Shown: positions 8,782 to 18,177, counted from the first letter of the stretch. The stretch is DNA of 64,000 nucleotides from Pseudoxanthomonas sp. GM95 (GCF_900109775.1 NZ_FOAX01000002.1:558001-622000), one strand, 5' to 3'. The notes: generated by a model not told the origin, from the sequence alone. Numbers and translations: made by a program.

Positions 8782-8883
8782 GCCCCGCATCCTTTTTTGC
8801 CTAGCCCGTTTGTCGGCGCGGTTCAGTGCACGGTGATGGAGGTAGCGGATTTGCGAACGCGCATTGACGTTGCATTGGATCTT

Positions 8884-8950
8884 ATGGGAGCCGATTCGGC
8901 GGCGATGCGACGCAACTTCGCAGGCTTCATCGCCGATGAATCGGCTCCTA
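8884..8950. repeat. REPIN-like inverted repeat, copy B
   Basis: A diverged copy of the family at 2934, 13841 and 31715. ATGGGAGCCGATTCGGCGGC and the reverse-complement arm CGCCGATGAATCGGCTCC flank a short spacer. Unlike the other three it lies between two genes on the same strand (zapA and ssrS), not between convergent genes. Confidence 0.75.
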
Positions 8951-8963
8951 CAACAATGGGGAA

Positions 8964-9260
8964 TCAGCGCGGTTCCAACCAGCCGTCGAGGCGGCGATGC
9001 AGATCGCCCAGCGTGCGCGTGAGCTCGCTGTCTTGCGCGGCCTGCTGGTCGCGCAGCTGCTGCAGTTCGTGCGCCAGGTTGAGCGCGGCCAGCACCGCGA
9101 TGCGATCTGCGGAAGCCAGGCGGTGTGCGCCACGCACTTCGCGCATGCGCGTATCCAGCAGTTTGGCAGCGGCCATCAGGCTGCCGCGTTCGCCCGGCTC
9201 GACGCCGATGGTGTATTCGCGATCCAGGATATGGACGTTGACCGGCTCGTTGCTGCTCAC
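8964..9260 (-). CDS. zapA: Cell division protein ZapA
   Basis: A 98-residue protein. The N-terminal NVHILDREYTIGVEPGE strands, AAKLLDTRMREVRG and a long C-terminal heptad helix (ALNLAHELQQLRDQQAAQ) match ZapA, which tetramerises and cross-links FtsZ filaments at the division ring. It overlaps the preceding zapB-like gene by four bases, and the order zapB-like, zapA, ssrS, folate cyclo-ligase is the usual gammaproteobacterial one. Confidence 0.92.
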   Translation of the reverse strand: MSSNEPVNVHILDREYTIGVEPGERGSLMAAAKLLDTRMREVRGAHRLASADRIAVLAALNLAHELQQLRDQQAAQDSELTRTLGDLHRRLDGWLEPR

Positions 9261-9478
9261 GTGTGCTGCTCCAGGGATCGCAGGCGCGTGATCATGGCTT
9301 CCACCCGCGAGCGCGCCAGTTCGTTCTTGGCCAGCAGCTGCGAGCGTTCGCCGGCCAGCTGCTCCTGTTGCGCGCGCAGGCTGCGGTTTTCATCGGTCAG
9401 TCGCTGGCAGCGATCGCCCAGCTCCTGCAGACGTGCAGCCAGGGCGCGGAGCTGTTCGATCGAGGGCAAGGGGTCCAT
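9257..9478 (-). CDS. ZapB-like coiled-coil protein (TIGR02449-type)
   Basis: A small protein, 73 residues from the ATG at 9478; a GTG start six codons upstream is also possible. Almost all of it is one predicted coiled coil with leucines in heptad spacing (LRALAARLQELGDRCQRL, then RSLRAQQEQLAGERSQLL). Such small proteins encoded directly upstream of zapA are regarded as ZapB-like FtsZ-ring accessories. The assignment rests on gene order and coiled-coil character, not on a specific catalytic or binding motif. Confidence 0.8.
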   Translation of the reverse strand: MDPLPSIEQLRALAARLQELGDRCQRLTDENRSLRAQQEQLAGERSQLLAKNELARSRVEAMITRLRSLEQHT

Positions 9479-9547
9479 GGCCGGCACGATAGGCACGCGT
9501 GGCGGGGGCGGTCAAGCGCGCGGGTCGAGCCGCGCAGGCGTTGCGGT

Positions 9548-11800
9548 TCAGGCGTCGGCGAACACGTCCGCGCCGGGGTAGTAGGCGCGGATGAAATCCA
9601 GGCACTGCGCGCGCTCCAGCGCCCGGCTGACATAGTGGCCCTGCACCTCGTCGCAGCCGCGCTGCTGCAGGAACGCCATCTGCGCGGCGGTCTCCACGCC
9701 CTCGGCAACCACGTTCAGCGACAGCGAGCGTGCCATGGCGATGATCGCGCTGGTGATCGCCTCATCCTCGACGTCGTGGTTGATGTCGCGCACGAACTCC
9801 TGGTCGATCTTCAGCGTGGTCAGCGGCAGGCGCTTGAGGTAAGCCAGTGAGGAATAACCGGTGCCGAAATCGTCGATGGCGATCGACACGCCCAGCGCCC
9901 GGCAGGCGCGCAGCTCGTTGCTGCTCTGCTCGGGGTTGGCCATCAGCACGCTTTCGGTCAGCTCCAGCTCCAGGCACGACGCATTGACGCCGGTTTCGGC
10001 CAGGACGCGGGCGACCACGTCGGCCAGGTCGCCACGCTGCAGCTGCAGCGAAGACACGTTGACCGCCACACTCAGCTCGTCCAGACCGGCGTCGTGCCAC
10101 TCGCGCAGGGTCTGGCAGGCCTGGCGCAGGGTCCAGATGCCGATGTCCACGATCAGGCCGCTTTCCTCGGCCAGCGGGATGAACTGCGCCGGCGAGATCT
10201 CGCCCAGCTCGCGGCTTTCCCAGCGCAGCAGGGCTTCGGTGCCGATCACCTGCTGGTCGTGCAGCGACAGGCGCGGCTGGTAGACCACGCGCAGTTCGTT
10301 GCGCTCCAAGGCGCGGCGCAGGGCGCTGGCCAGGATCGCGCGGTGGCGGGTCTTCTCGTCCATGGCCTCGGAATACACCGCCCAAGTGTGGCGGCCGGCG
10401 GACTTGGCCTGGTACATGGCCGTGTCGGCGTGCTTGAGCAGTTCGGTCGGCACCTGGGCGTGGTCGGGATAGACGCTGATGCCGATCGAGGGCGACACCG
10501 CCAGTTCCAGCCGCTCGCCGAACGCCAGCGGCTGGCTGAAGGCCTGGATCACGCGTTCGGCCACGCGCTCGGCCTCGGTGGTCGAGGAGATGGCTTCCAG
10601 CACCACGGTGAATTCGTCGCCGCTCAGGCGCGCCACGGTGTGTTGCGCACCGACGGTCTCCTGCACGCGCGCGGCGGCGGCGCGCAGGATCCGGTCGCCG
10701 GTGGCGTGGCCGAGCGAATCGTTGATGTCCTTGAAGCGGTCCAGGTCGATGAACAGCACCGCGACCCGGCTCTTCTCGCGCCGCGCCCGCACCACCGCGC
10801 GCGACAGGCGCTCGGACAGCAGCGAGCGGTTGGGCAGGCTGGTCAGGGTGTCGTAGTTGGCCAGGTAGCGCAGTTCCTGCTCGGCGCGCTTCTGCTCGGT
10901 GATGTCGTTGAGCACCAGCACCACCATCAGGCGCTGGCCGCTGGCGTCGGGCACGACGTTGGTTTCGATCCGGCAGAGGATTTCCTCGCCGTCCTTGCGC
11001 ACCTTCCAGGCCTCGCCGGACCAGCGGCCCTCGCGCTGCAGCTGGCCGCTCATACGCGAGGTGCTGTCGGTGGCGTTCTGGCGGCTGTCCAGCAGCGTGA
11101 GCGGCTGGCCGGCCACTTCGGCGCCGTCATAGCCGGTCATGCGGCTGAAGGACGGATTGACCGTGATGAAGCGGTATTCGGCATCCAGCACCGCGACCGC
11201 CTCGCTCATGCTGCGCATGACCTCGCTGGCCACGCGGTGCTCGTACTCGGCGTTGCGGCTTGCGGTGATGTCGCGCGCGGTGCCGGCCAGGCGCAGCGCA
11301 CGGCCTGCGGTGTCGGATTCGACCACCCGGCCGCGGGCGCGCACCCAGATCCAGCTGCCGGTCCCGGTCATGTCCATGCGGTGTTCGGAGGTGAACAGCG
11401 GCGCCTCGCCGCGCAGGTGGCTGCGCAGGCGCTGGGTGACCAGCGGCATGTCGTGCGGATGGATCAGTGGCACTTCGCCCACGCGGGTGAGCATGGCGAT
11501 GGCATGGCCGCTGGAAGGGGAATGCTCGTCGGCGCGCATCCGGTGCAGGCGGCGCTTGACCAGGTCGTAGTCCCAGAACACCTCGCCCGAGGCCCACAGC
11601 GCCAGCTTCAGGTGGTCGTCGCCCTCATGGACGGGCGCGGCCTGCGGCAGACGCCGGCGCAGCAAGGGCAGCCACCATGCGCGGCTGCCGATCACGACGA
11701 CCGCCACCAGCACCAGCACGGCGATGACCATCCACACCACGCGGGTGGTCGTGGAGGCTTGCACGGCGCCCAGCAGGGCGAGGGGGGGGATTGTCGGCAT
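9548..11800 (-). CDS. Membrane PAS-PAS-GGDEF-EAL cyclic di-GMP signalling protein
   Basis: A 750-residue protein with one transmembrane helix (residues 21-38), two PAS-like domains (about 65-185 and 190-310, the second starting AEYRFITVNPSF), a GGDEF domain with the variant motif SGDEF, and an EAL domain. The EAL part keeps EALLRW, ELTES, DDFGTGYSS, KIDQEFV and EGVET, so phosphodiesterase activity is plausible. No RxxD inhibitory site precedes SGDEF. The start at 11800 is followed within codons 4-7 by a run of eight C residues. Whether it makes or degrades c-di-GMP cannot be read from sequence. Confidence 0.9.
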   Translation of the reverse strand: MPTIPPLALLGAVQASTTTRVVWMVIAVLVLVAVVVIGSRAWWLPLLRRRLPQAAPVHEGDDHLKLALWASGEVFWDYDLVKRRLHRMRADEHSPSSGHAIAMLTRVGEVPLIHPHDMPLVTQRLRSHLRGEAPLFTSEHRMDMTGTGSWIWVRARGRVVESDTAGRALRLAGTARDITASRNAEYEHRVASEVMRSMSEAVAVLDAEYRFITVNPSFSRMTGYDGAEVAGQPLTLLDSRQNATDSTSRMSGQLQREGRWSGEAWKVRKDGEEILCRIETNVVPDASGQRLMVVLVLNDITEQKRAEQELRYLANYDTLTSLPNRSLLSERLSRAVVRARREKSRVAVLFIDLDRFKDINDSLGHATGDRILRAAAARVQETVGAQHTVARLSGDEFTVVLEAISSTTEAERVAERVIQAFSQPLAFGERLELAVSPSIGISVYPDHAQVPTELLKHADTAMYQAKSAGRHTWAVYSEAMDEKTRHRAILASALRRALERNELRVVYQPRLSLHDQQVIGTEALLRWESRELGEISPAQFIPLAEESGLIVDIGIWTLRQACQTLREWHDAGLDELSVAVNVSSLQLQRGDLADVVARVLAETGVNASCLELELTESVLMANPEQSSNELRACRALGVSIAIDDFGTGYSSLAYLKRLPLTTLKIDQEFVRDINHDVEDEAITSAIIAMARSLSLNVVAEGVETAAQMAFLQQRGCDEVQGHYVSRALERAQCLDFIRAYYPGADVFADA

Positions 11801-11848
11801 GACTTCGGGAACGGCTCCGCCTCGTCCGACAGCGTGGGGAATGCCCGG

Positions 11849-11878
11849 AGTGTAGGCGTGCGATGCGTCACACAACAA
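11849..11878 (-). promoter_or_regulatory. Candidate sigma70 promoter of the PAS-GGDEF-EAL gene
   Basis: On the minus strand TTGTTG (11878-11873), an 18-base spacer and TACACT (11854-11849) form a fair sigma70 promoter about 40 bases before the ATG at 11800. Confidence 0.5.
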
Positions 11879-11899
11879 GCGGTTACATGACTTTCGTTC

Positions 11900-11905
11900 T
11901 ACAAT
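11900..11905 (+). promoter_or_regulatory. -10 element upstream of ygfB
   Basis: TACAAT, 49 bases ahead of the ygfB ATG, in the 150-base divergent spacer shared with the GGDEF-EAL gene. No strong -35 hexamer is seen at the right distance. Confidence 0.4.
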
Positions 11906-11953
11906 TTCGGCCATGCAATCCGATGCTTTTGACCGTCCGCAGGCCGCCACGCG

Positions 11954-12493
11954 ATGACCTTGCCGACCCCCGAAGCCATCGACCAGGCTGCCCGCAGCCT
12001 GGGCCTTGGCGCGACCCCCTTTGAACTCCACGGCGGCCTGTGCGGCTGGCTGGCAGGTGGCGGCGAGAACGTCATCGCCTGGCCGGCGCGCGTGCTTGCC
12101 GATCCGGCCGTGGCCGCGCCCGCGCCGGACAGCCCGCTGGACGAACTGCGCACCACCACGGCCGCACAGCTGGAAGACCGCGGTTTCGGCTTCGACCTGC
12201 TGCTGCCCGAGGCGGCCTCCGGCCTGGAGGACCGCGCGCAGGCGCTGTTCGAATGGTGCCGGGCGTTCCTGGGCGGCTTCGGCCTGGCCGCGGTGGGCGA
12301 GGCGGCGCTGTCCGACGACGGCGCCGAAGCGCTGGCCGACCTGGGCAAGCTGGCCCAGGCCAGCCCCGAGCTGGGCGAGAGCGAGGAAGACGAGGACGCG
12401 CTGGCCGAGATCGAGGAGTTCGTGCGCGTGGCGGTCCTGCTGCTGCACGGCGACTGCGTGCTGGCGCCCAGGCATCGCAAGAGTCTGAACTGA
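11954..12493 (+). CDS. UPF0149 family protein YgfB
   Basis: A 179-residue acidic protein of the UPF0149 (YgfB/YecA) family. Recognisable parts are the N-terminal TPFELHGGLCGWLAGGG, LFEWCRAFLGGFGLA in the middle, and EIEEFVRVAVLLLHG near the end. Its position just upstream of pepP, with the last base of its TGA used by the pepP ATG, is the same as in E. coli. The YgfB homologue of Pseudomonas aeruginosa affects antibiotic resistance gene control, but no activity can be inferred here from sequence. Confidence 0.88.
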   Translation: MTLPTPEAIDQAARSLGLGATPFELHGGLCGWLAGGGENVIAWPARVLADPAVAAPAPDSPLDELRTTTAAQLEDRGFGFDLLLPEAASGLEDRAQALFEWCRAFLGGFGLAAVGEAALSDDGAEALADLGKLAQASPELGESEEDEDALAEIEEFVRVAVLLLHGDCVLAPRHRKSLN

Positions 12494-13821
12494 TGAAATC
12501 GGCTGCCGGGATCAGCGCCGCCGAGTTCGCACGCCGGCGCAAGCAGCTGATGCGCATGGTCGGCGACGACGCGATCCTGGTGCTGCGCGCCGCGCCCGAG
12601 CGGGTGCGCAGCAACGACACGCACTATCCGTACCGGCAGGATTCAGACTTCTGGTACCTGAGCGGGTTCCCGGAACCGGACGCGGTGCTGGTGCTGATCC
12701 CCGGCCGCCGCCACGGCGAGGTGATCCTGTTCAACCGCGACCGCGACCCCGCGCGCGAGGTCTACGACGGCCCGCGTGCCGGCCAGCAGGGCGCGGTCGA
12801 TGACTACGGCATGGACGACGCCTATCCGATCGAGGACATGGACGAGATCCTGCCCGGGATGCTGGAAGGGCGTTCGCGCGTCTACTACCACTTCGGCCGC
12901 GACACCGAGTTCGATCTCAAACTGATCGGCTGGGTGAACCAGGTCCGCGCCCACGCGCGCGCCGGTGCGCAGCCGCCGCATGAATTCCTCGAGCTGGGCC
13001 ACCTGCTGCACGAACAGCGGCTGTTCAAGTCCAAGGACGAACTGAAGCTGATGCAGCGCGCCGCCGACATCAGCGTCGAGGCGCACCTGATCGCGATGCG
13101 CGGCGTGCGTGCGGGCATGCGCGAGTACCAGCTGCAGGCGATGCTGGAATGCGTGTTCCGCAGCCACGATGCGTGGCCGGCCTACGGCAGCATCGTCGGT
13201 GCCGGGGCCAACGCGATTACCCTGCATTACGTGGCCAACAACGGCCAGGCCAGAGCTGGCGACCTGGTGTTGATCGACGCCGGCGCCGAATACCGCAACT
13301 ACGCGGCCGACATCACCAGGACCTTCCCGGTCGATGGCAGGTTCAGTCCGGCGCAACGCGCGCTGCACGACCTGGTCGGCGCCGCGCAGGCCGCGGCGAT
13401 GGCGCAGGCGCGGCCGGGCGTGGCCTACGAAGCGGGCCATGACGCGGCGGTCGAAACCCTCACCGAAGGCCTGCTGCGGCTGGGCCTGCTCAAGGGCAAG
13501 CTGGAGGCGCGCATCGCCGATGGCAGCTACAAGCGCTTCTATCGGCACAAGACCGGGCACTGGCTTGGCCTGGACGTGCACGACGTCGGCGACTATCGGC
13601 TGGCCGGCGACTCGCGCCTGCTGGAGCCGGGCATGGTCTTCACCATCGAACCGGGCCTGTACATCTCCGCCGACGACACCAGCGTGGACGCCAAGTGGCG
13701 CGGCATCGGCATCCGCACCGAAGACAACGTGGTGATCACCGCCACCGGTCACGAAGTGCTGACCGGCGCACTGGCGCGCAGCGCCGACGAGATCGAAGCG
13801 GTGATGGCAAGCGCGAGCTGA
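12493..13821 (+). CDS. pepP: Xaa-Pro aminopeptidase PepP
   Basis: A 442-residue M24B metallopeptidase that removes N-terminal residues preceding proline. An N-terminal domain (MKSAAGISAAEFARRRKQL...) precedes a pita-bread catalytic domain with all five metal ligands: D262 and D273 (LIDAGAEYRNYAADITRTF), H356 (KTGHWLGLDVHDVG), E386 (TIEPGLY) and E410 (RTEDNVV). Length matches E. coli PepP (441 aa). It is coupled to ygfB (TGATG) and faces pepQ. Confidence 0.96.
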   Translation: MKSAAGISAAEFARRRKQLMRMVGDDAILVLRAAPERVRSNDTHYPYRQDSDFWYLSGFPEPDAVLVLIPGRRHGEVILFNRDRDPAREVYDGPRAGQQGAVDDYGMDDAYPIEDMDEILPGMLEGRSRVYYHFGRDTEFDLKLIGWVNQVRAHARAGAQPPHEFLELGHLLHEQRLFKSKDELKLMQRAADISVEAHLIAMRGVRAGMREYQLQAMLECVFRSHDAWPAYGSIVGAGANAITLHYVANNGQARAGDLVLIDAGAEYRNYAADITRTFPVDGRFSPAQRALHDLVGAAQAAAMAQARPGVAYEAGHDAAVETLTEGLLRLGLLKGKLEARIADGSYKRFYRHKTGHWLGLDVHDVGDYRLAGDSRLLEPGMVFTIEPGLYISADDTSVDAKWRGIGIRTEDNVVITATGHEVLTGALARSADEIEAVMASAS

Positions 13822-13840
13822 GCGCTGCTCGACAAGCTTT

Positions 13841-13910
13841 TGTGGGAGCCACTTCAGCGGCGATGAGGCTTTCCCGATGAAGCCCCATCGCCGCTGAAGC
13901 GGCTCCCACA
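13841..13910. repeat. REPIN-like inverted repeat, copy C
   Basis: The best-preserved copy. TGTGGGAGCCACTTCAGCGG and the arm CCGCTGAAGCGGCTCCCACA enclose a roughly 30-base centre, giving a near-perfect long hairpin. It fills the spacer between the convergent pepP and pepQ genes and could act as a bidirectional terminator or mRNA 3'-end stabiliser. Confidence 0.85.
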
Positions 13911-13920
13911 CATTTGCTGT

Positions 13921-15249
13921 TTAGTTCGCGGCGAAAGCAGGTCGCGTCAGGTTGTCCCCACCACTGTCAGTGCACAGCAGGTTGTCCTCGATGCGGATGC
14001 CGCCGAAGGGTTTGAAGTGCGCCACGCGGTCCCAGTCGATCGCGTCGCCGTGGCCGGCGGCCCTGGCGTCGTCCAGCAGCATGTCGATGAAGTACAGGCC
14101 GGGTTCGATCGTCACCACCATGCCGGGCTCCAGCGCGCGGGTCATGCGCAGGTAGGGATGGCCTTCCGGACGCGGGATGCGGCCGCCGCGGTCGGACTGG
14201 GCGAAGCCGGCCACGTCGTGCACCTGCAGGCCGAGCGGATGGCCCAGGCCATGCGGGAAGAACGCCGCCGACACGCCGCTGGCCAGCGCGGCTTCCGGCG
14301 AGACCTTGATCACGCCGAAGTCCTTGAGGATGCCCATCAGCGACAGGTGCGCGTCGATGTGCAGCTGCTTGTAGTCCACGCCTGGCGCGACCGCCGCGCC
14401 CATCTTGATCTGCGCGGTATCGACCGCCTCGATCATCGCCTGGAACTCGCTGCCGGCATCGGCCGCGTAGGTGCGGGTGATGTCGCTGGCGTAACCGGCG
14501 GCGCTGGCGCCGGCATCGATCAGGAAACTGCGCGACACCGCGGGCGCGGTGCGGCCCAGCTCGGTGTAGTGCAGCACGGCGGCGTGCTCGTTGAGGCCGA
14601 TGATGTTGCCGTAGGGCAGTTCGCTGGCGTCCTGGCCGACGGCGGCGCAATAGGCCATGTGGATGTCGAACTCGCTGGCCCCGGCGCGGAAGGCGCGTTC
14701 TGCCGCGCGATGGCCGCGCACCGCCAGCGTCTGCGCCTGGCGCATCAGCGCGATTTCGTACGGCGTCTTGTACGAGCGGTGATAGGCCAGGTAATCGACC
14801 ACGGCTTCGGGGTTGTTGGGCGCGTATTCGCCCAGCGTGCTGTGCGCCTCGCCCAGGATCGCGCACAGGCGCGCGGGCTTGGGCAGCAGGGCGATGGCCT
14901 CATCCGGCGTGCGGATGATGTGCAGGTCGAAGTGCTCCACCCACCAGCCTTCCGGCGTGGCCGGCACCACGTGCCAGTAGTCGCGCGGCTGCAGGAAGAT
15001 CAGCTGCGGCCGCTGGCCCGGCGTGTACACGATCCAGCTGTCCGGCACGCGCGTCAGCGGCAGCCAGGCCTTGAACTGCGGGTTCACGTAGAACGGATAG
15101 CCCAGGTCGTCGGACGCCTGGTAATGCAGGCGCCCGCTGGGAATCACCAGGTGATCCAGCCCGCCACGGGCCAAGGCTTCGTCCGCACGCGCCTTCAGCG
15201 TGGCCAGGTGGGCGGCGTAGAGCGGGGCGGGATCGGGCAGGAGCGACAT
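13921..15249 (-). CDS. pepQ: Xaa-Pro dipeptidase PepQ
   Basis: A 442-residue M24B metallopeptidase that hydrolyses Xaa-Pro dipeptides (prolidase). All five metal ligands are visible: two Asp in FLIDAGASAAGYASDITRTY, His in FFPHGLGHPLGLQVHDV, Glu in TIEPGLYFID and Glu in GGIRIEDNLL. The PHGLGHPLG motif and the insertion before the last Glu are typical of bacterial PepQ rather than PepP. Together with pepP across the repeat it makes a proline-peptide recycling pair. Confidence 0.94.
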   Translation of the reverse strand: MSLLPDPAPLYAAHLATLKARADEALARGGLDHLVIPSGRLHYQASDDLGYPFYVNPQFKAWLPLTRVPDSWIVYTPGQRPQLIFLQPRDYWHVVPATPEGWWVEHFDLHIIRTPDEAIALLPKPARLCAILGEAHSTLGEYAPNNPEAVVDYLAYHRSYKTPYEIALMRQAQTLAVRGHRAAERAFRAGASEFDIHMAYCAAVGQDASELPYGNIIGLNEHAAVLHYTELGRTAPAVSRSFLIDAGASAAGYASDITRTYAADAGSEFQAMIEAVDTAQIKMGAAVAPGVDYKQLHIDAHLSLMGILKDFGVIKVSPEAALASGVSAAFFPHGLGHPLGLQVHDVAGFAQSDRGGRIPRPEGHPYLRMTRALEPGMVVTIEPGLYFIDMLLDDARAAGHGDAIDWDRVAHFKPFGGIRIEDNLLCTDSGGDNLTRPAFAAN

Positions 15250-15368
15250 GGCGAAGACTCGTGGTGCGGGTGAGCCTGCGATTTTACGCGCCTTGGATGT
15301 CTGAGCCTCCCTTTCGCGTCATGCGCGAAGGGGCAGGCACTACAACGATTTTGCAATCAAGCTGGAGT

Positions 15369-15707
15369 TCAGCGCCCCACCCAGTCCCGCAATGCCGCCA
15401 GATGCGCCGGCGACAGGGTCAGGAAGCGCAGGCCACACAGCGATTGGCCGGGCGTGTGGGCAGCGCCGGTCCACAGCAGGTGGGCGCCGACGTCGATGGT
15501 GGCTTCGCGCGCGGCGGTGCTGCCGGGCAGGGTGAACTGCAGCTGGTACAGCGCGTCCTCGCGCATCGGCTCGCTGGCCACCAGCAGCATGCCGGCCTCG
15601 GAGATGTTGCCGATGCGGCCGATCATGTGGCCGGTCATCACGTCGCTGACGACGATGGCGCCGTTGGGATTGCGACGCTGGGCGCGGCGGGCTTCGGTGA
15701 TGCTCAT
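15369..15707 (-). CDS. PilZ domain protein
   Basis: A 112-residue single PilZ domain. The c-di-GMP contacts are visible as the basic motif RRAQRR near residues 7-12 and NISEAGML (consensus D/NxSxxG). It is translated together with the DUF1631 gene just upstream, whose TGA it overlaps by four bases. The pairing suggests a c-di-GMP-responsive adaptor acting with DUF1631, but the target is unknown. Confidence 0.88.
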   Translation of the reverse strand: MSITEARRAQRRNPNGAIVVSDVMTGHMIGRIGNISEAGMLLVASEPMREDALYQLQFTLPGSTAAREATIDVGAHLLWTGAAHTPGQSLCGLRFLTLSPAHLAALRDWVGR

Positions 15708-18091
15708 TCCTCGACTCCGGCCATTTCGCGCAGCTTGCCGACGGTGGCCTGCCAGGCGCGGTCGATCAGGCTGCCGCGGTCTTCGGTCAGGATGCGCGCC
15801 TGCTCGCGCGCCATCAGCCGCGCCACGCTGTCCAGGGTGTGGTCGCCGACTTTCTGCCCGCGCTGGTTCACGAACAGCGCGTGGTCGCTGGTCGGGTTGA
15901 ACCAGGACAGGCGAAGCCGGCGCACGTCGCCCTGCTGGTTGTGGACGAACTCGAACCAGGTGCCGAACGGCTGCTTGCGCAGGATGTCGTAGCTGGCCTG
16001 CTCGGCGGCGCTGCGCGGCGGCAGCACAACCTTGACCGGTGCTTCGGCCGCGGCAGTCTTGGCGCGGGCCTGCATGCGCGCGGCCAGGTCGGCGCTGCCC
16101 GGTGGCTCGCTGTCGGCGCCGGACAGGCGCTGGGCGATCACCGCCGCTTCGTCACCGTGGTAGCCGACGTGGACCAGGGCACGTTCGATGCGCGGGGCGA
16201 GCTCAGGCTCGGGCTTTGCGCCCGGGCCGCCGATGGACTGGGCGATATGCGCGGTGATGCCGGCTACTTCCTGCCACTCGGAAGATTCCTCGCCGTTGCG
16301 CAGGCGGGTCAGGGTGAGCACGTCGGCCCAGGCCTGGGTCAGCAGCGCCTGCACGAACGGCGCCGGCTGGCGGCCGTCCAGCGCGCCTTCGATCAGCTCG
16401 GCGGCGCCGCGCTTGGCCAGTTCCAGCCGGTCGCGGCCGCGGGCGGCTTCCACGTGGCGGCGTTCGGCGACCTCGGCCTTGCGCGCGGCGACCTGGAAGT
16501 GGTCCTGCACTTCGCGGTGCGCGTGTTCGAACACCGATTCGTCGCCGGTGTACTCGGCCAGCACCTTGGTGACGGCGGCCTTGAGCTTCTGCAGCAGGAC
16601 CGGATCGACCTCGTCCTCGCCCAGCCAGTTGGCACCGGACTCGGCCACGGCGTTGAGCAGTTCGCGCGCCGGGTGCTGCGGGCGCAGAAAGAACTCGCGG
16701 TCGTTCAGTGCGGCCTGGACGATCGGCACCTGCAGCTGGCCGAGCAAATCGGCGGCCGGGCCCTTGCGGACCTCGCGGCCGATCTCGTGATAGAGCAGGT
16801 CGAGCAGTTCGAAGGTGTCGGCATCCTCGCGCGCCAGCTCGGCATCCGGGCCGTGGGCGCGGCGCAGGCCGGCCAGGGTGCGTTCGCGGATCTCGCCCAG
16901 CGAGGTCGGCGCTTGCGGCGCCTGGCCCTGGGCGACCTGCAGCTGCAGGGTCTGCAGCGTGCTCAGCAATTTGCCGGTGGGCAGGGCGACGCCGGGTTGG
17001 GCGCCCGGGCTGCGGGCGGTTGCGGGGCTGGCCGCGGTGCGGGCGCCGGGCGTGGCGGGCATTCCGCTGGAAGGCGTCGCGCCCGGTGATCCGCCCGGAC
17101 TCGGCGTTCCCGCGCCCGCGCCGGCCAGCCAGCCGGGCATGGCGTCGGTGCGGACCTGTGGCGTGGCGCTGGCGCGGGCATGCCCGGCCGAGAGCAAGCG
17201 CTGCAGCGAGGCGAAGGTCGAAGCGCTCGGCGCGGGCCGGGTCGATGCCGGCGGCTTGGCCCAGCTGGGCACTTCGCCCGCGCCGGGCATCGGCGGCGGC
17301 GCGGCGACCTTGGTCGGCGTCTTGACCGCCGGGACTTCCGGCGACTGGGTGTCGCGGGTGACCGGCACCCGGCCCGACGGCGTGCGTGCGCGTTGCGGGG
17401 CGAACACCAGGCCCGGCAGCACGCCCTGCTGGCCGAGCAGTTCGCTCAGCGCGTCCAGCAGATCGCCGTAGCTGGCCATGCCGTGCTGTTCGAACAGGCG
17501 GTAGAACTGCAGCTGGGTCGGCAGGTCCACGTCCAGCTCGGCCGCGGCTGCGCGCAGGGCGCGACACAGCGACTGCGGCGAGAGCGGCTGTTGGGCTTCT
17601 TCCAACGCCGGGCTGCCGGCCAGCACGCCCATGCGCTGGGACAACAGGGTCAGGGCCTCGTGGTGGCGGTTTTCGTGCCGGCGGGCGATTTCCTGTAGGA
17701 CGATGTCCTGGTCGATGTCGTCATCGGCCACCAGGGTCAGCATCGAGGGGATCTCGGCTGGCTCCTCCGGCGCCTCGCGCGGCGTGCGCAGGTTGGCCAG
17801 CTCGCTTTCCAGCGCGGCGGCCATCTGCGGCAACAACCGTGCTCGGTGCTTGCGCAGGAGCTGCAGGTTGGCCATGTGGGTGCCCTGCAGCTCGTTGCTG
17901 CGGGCACGCTCGGCCTGGGTGAACAGCTCCTGCTCCAGCGCGTCGGCGGTGGCGTCCAGGCGCGTGGCCAGCTCCGGCTGCAGCTGGGTCAGCAGCACAT
18001 CCAGAATGCGCCGCACGCGCACGGGAAGGGTCGACCCGGCGAGCGTGTCGTGCGATTGAAAGATGGTCGAAGCAACCCCTGAAGCAGCCAT
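15704..18091 (-). CDS. DUF1631 family protein
   Basis: A 795-residue protein matching the DUF1631 family (sometimes mis-annotated as thymidine phosphorylase). The N-terminal half is helical. A low-complexity Pro/Ala/Gly/Ser stretch at about residues 245-370 looks like a disordered linker. The C-terminal half contains AALNDREFFLRPQHPARELLNAVAESG and ends in a region with KVVLPPRSAAEQASYDILR and GTWFEFVHNQQGDVRRLRLSW, reminiscent of PilZ-like strands. No enzyme motif is visible. It overlaps the PilZ gene by four bases, and the two are often neighbours in this group. Confidence 0.85.
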   Translation of the reverse strand: MAASGVASTIFQSHDTLAGSTLPVRVRRILDVLLTQLQPELATRLDATADALEQELFTQAERARSNELQGTHMANLQLLRKHRARLLPQMAAALESELANLRTPREAPEEPAEIPSMLTLVADDDIDQDIVLQEIARRHENRHHEALTLLSQRMGVLAGSPALEEAQQPLSPQSLCRALRAAAAELDVDLPTQLQFYRLFEQHGMASYGDLLDALSELLGQQGVLPGLVFAPQRARTPSGRVPVTRDTQSPEVPAVKTPTKVAAPPPMPGAGEVPSWAKPPASTRPAPSASTFASLQRLLSAGHARASATPQVRTDAMPGWLAGAGAGTPSPGGSPGATPSSGMPATPGARTAASPATARSPGAQPGVALPTGKLLSTLQTLQLQVAQGQAPQAPTSLGEIRERTLAGLRRAHGPDAELAREDADTFELLDLLYHEIGREVRKGPAADLLGQLQVPIVQAALNDREFFLRPQHPARELLNAVAESGANWLGEDEVDPVLLQKLKAAVTKVLAEYTGDESVFEHAHREVQDHFQVAARKAEVAERRHVEAARGRDRLELAKRGAAELIEGALDGRQPAPFVQALLTQAWADVLTLTRLRNGEESSEWQEVAGITAHIAQSIGGPGAKPEPELAPRIERALVHVGYHGDEAAVIAQRLSGADSEPPGSADLAARMQARAKTAAAEAPVKVVLPPRSAAEQASYDILRKQPFGTWFEFVHNQQGDVRRLRLSWFNPTSDHALFVNQRGQKVGDHTLDSVARLMAREQARILTEDRGSLIDRAWQATVGKLREMAGVEE

Positions 18092-18177
18092 TGGGTTCCG
18101 TTTGGGCCGTGCGCTGTGCCACGGATTTTTAACACACCTGTCAACCGCGCCTTCCGTGGCCAGGCGTAGCGGAAATT

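Noticed and set aside
8764-8798. GGATGCG...CGCATCC dyad followed by six T residues on the plus strand
   Set aside because: Looks like a terminator, but no plus-strand gene lies upstream; on the minus strand the same bases overlap the 6S promoter region, so it was not listed.
10094-11890. 598-codon plus-strand frame over the GGDEF-EAL gene
   Set aside because: Mirror of the coding frame, no domain, no start context.
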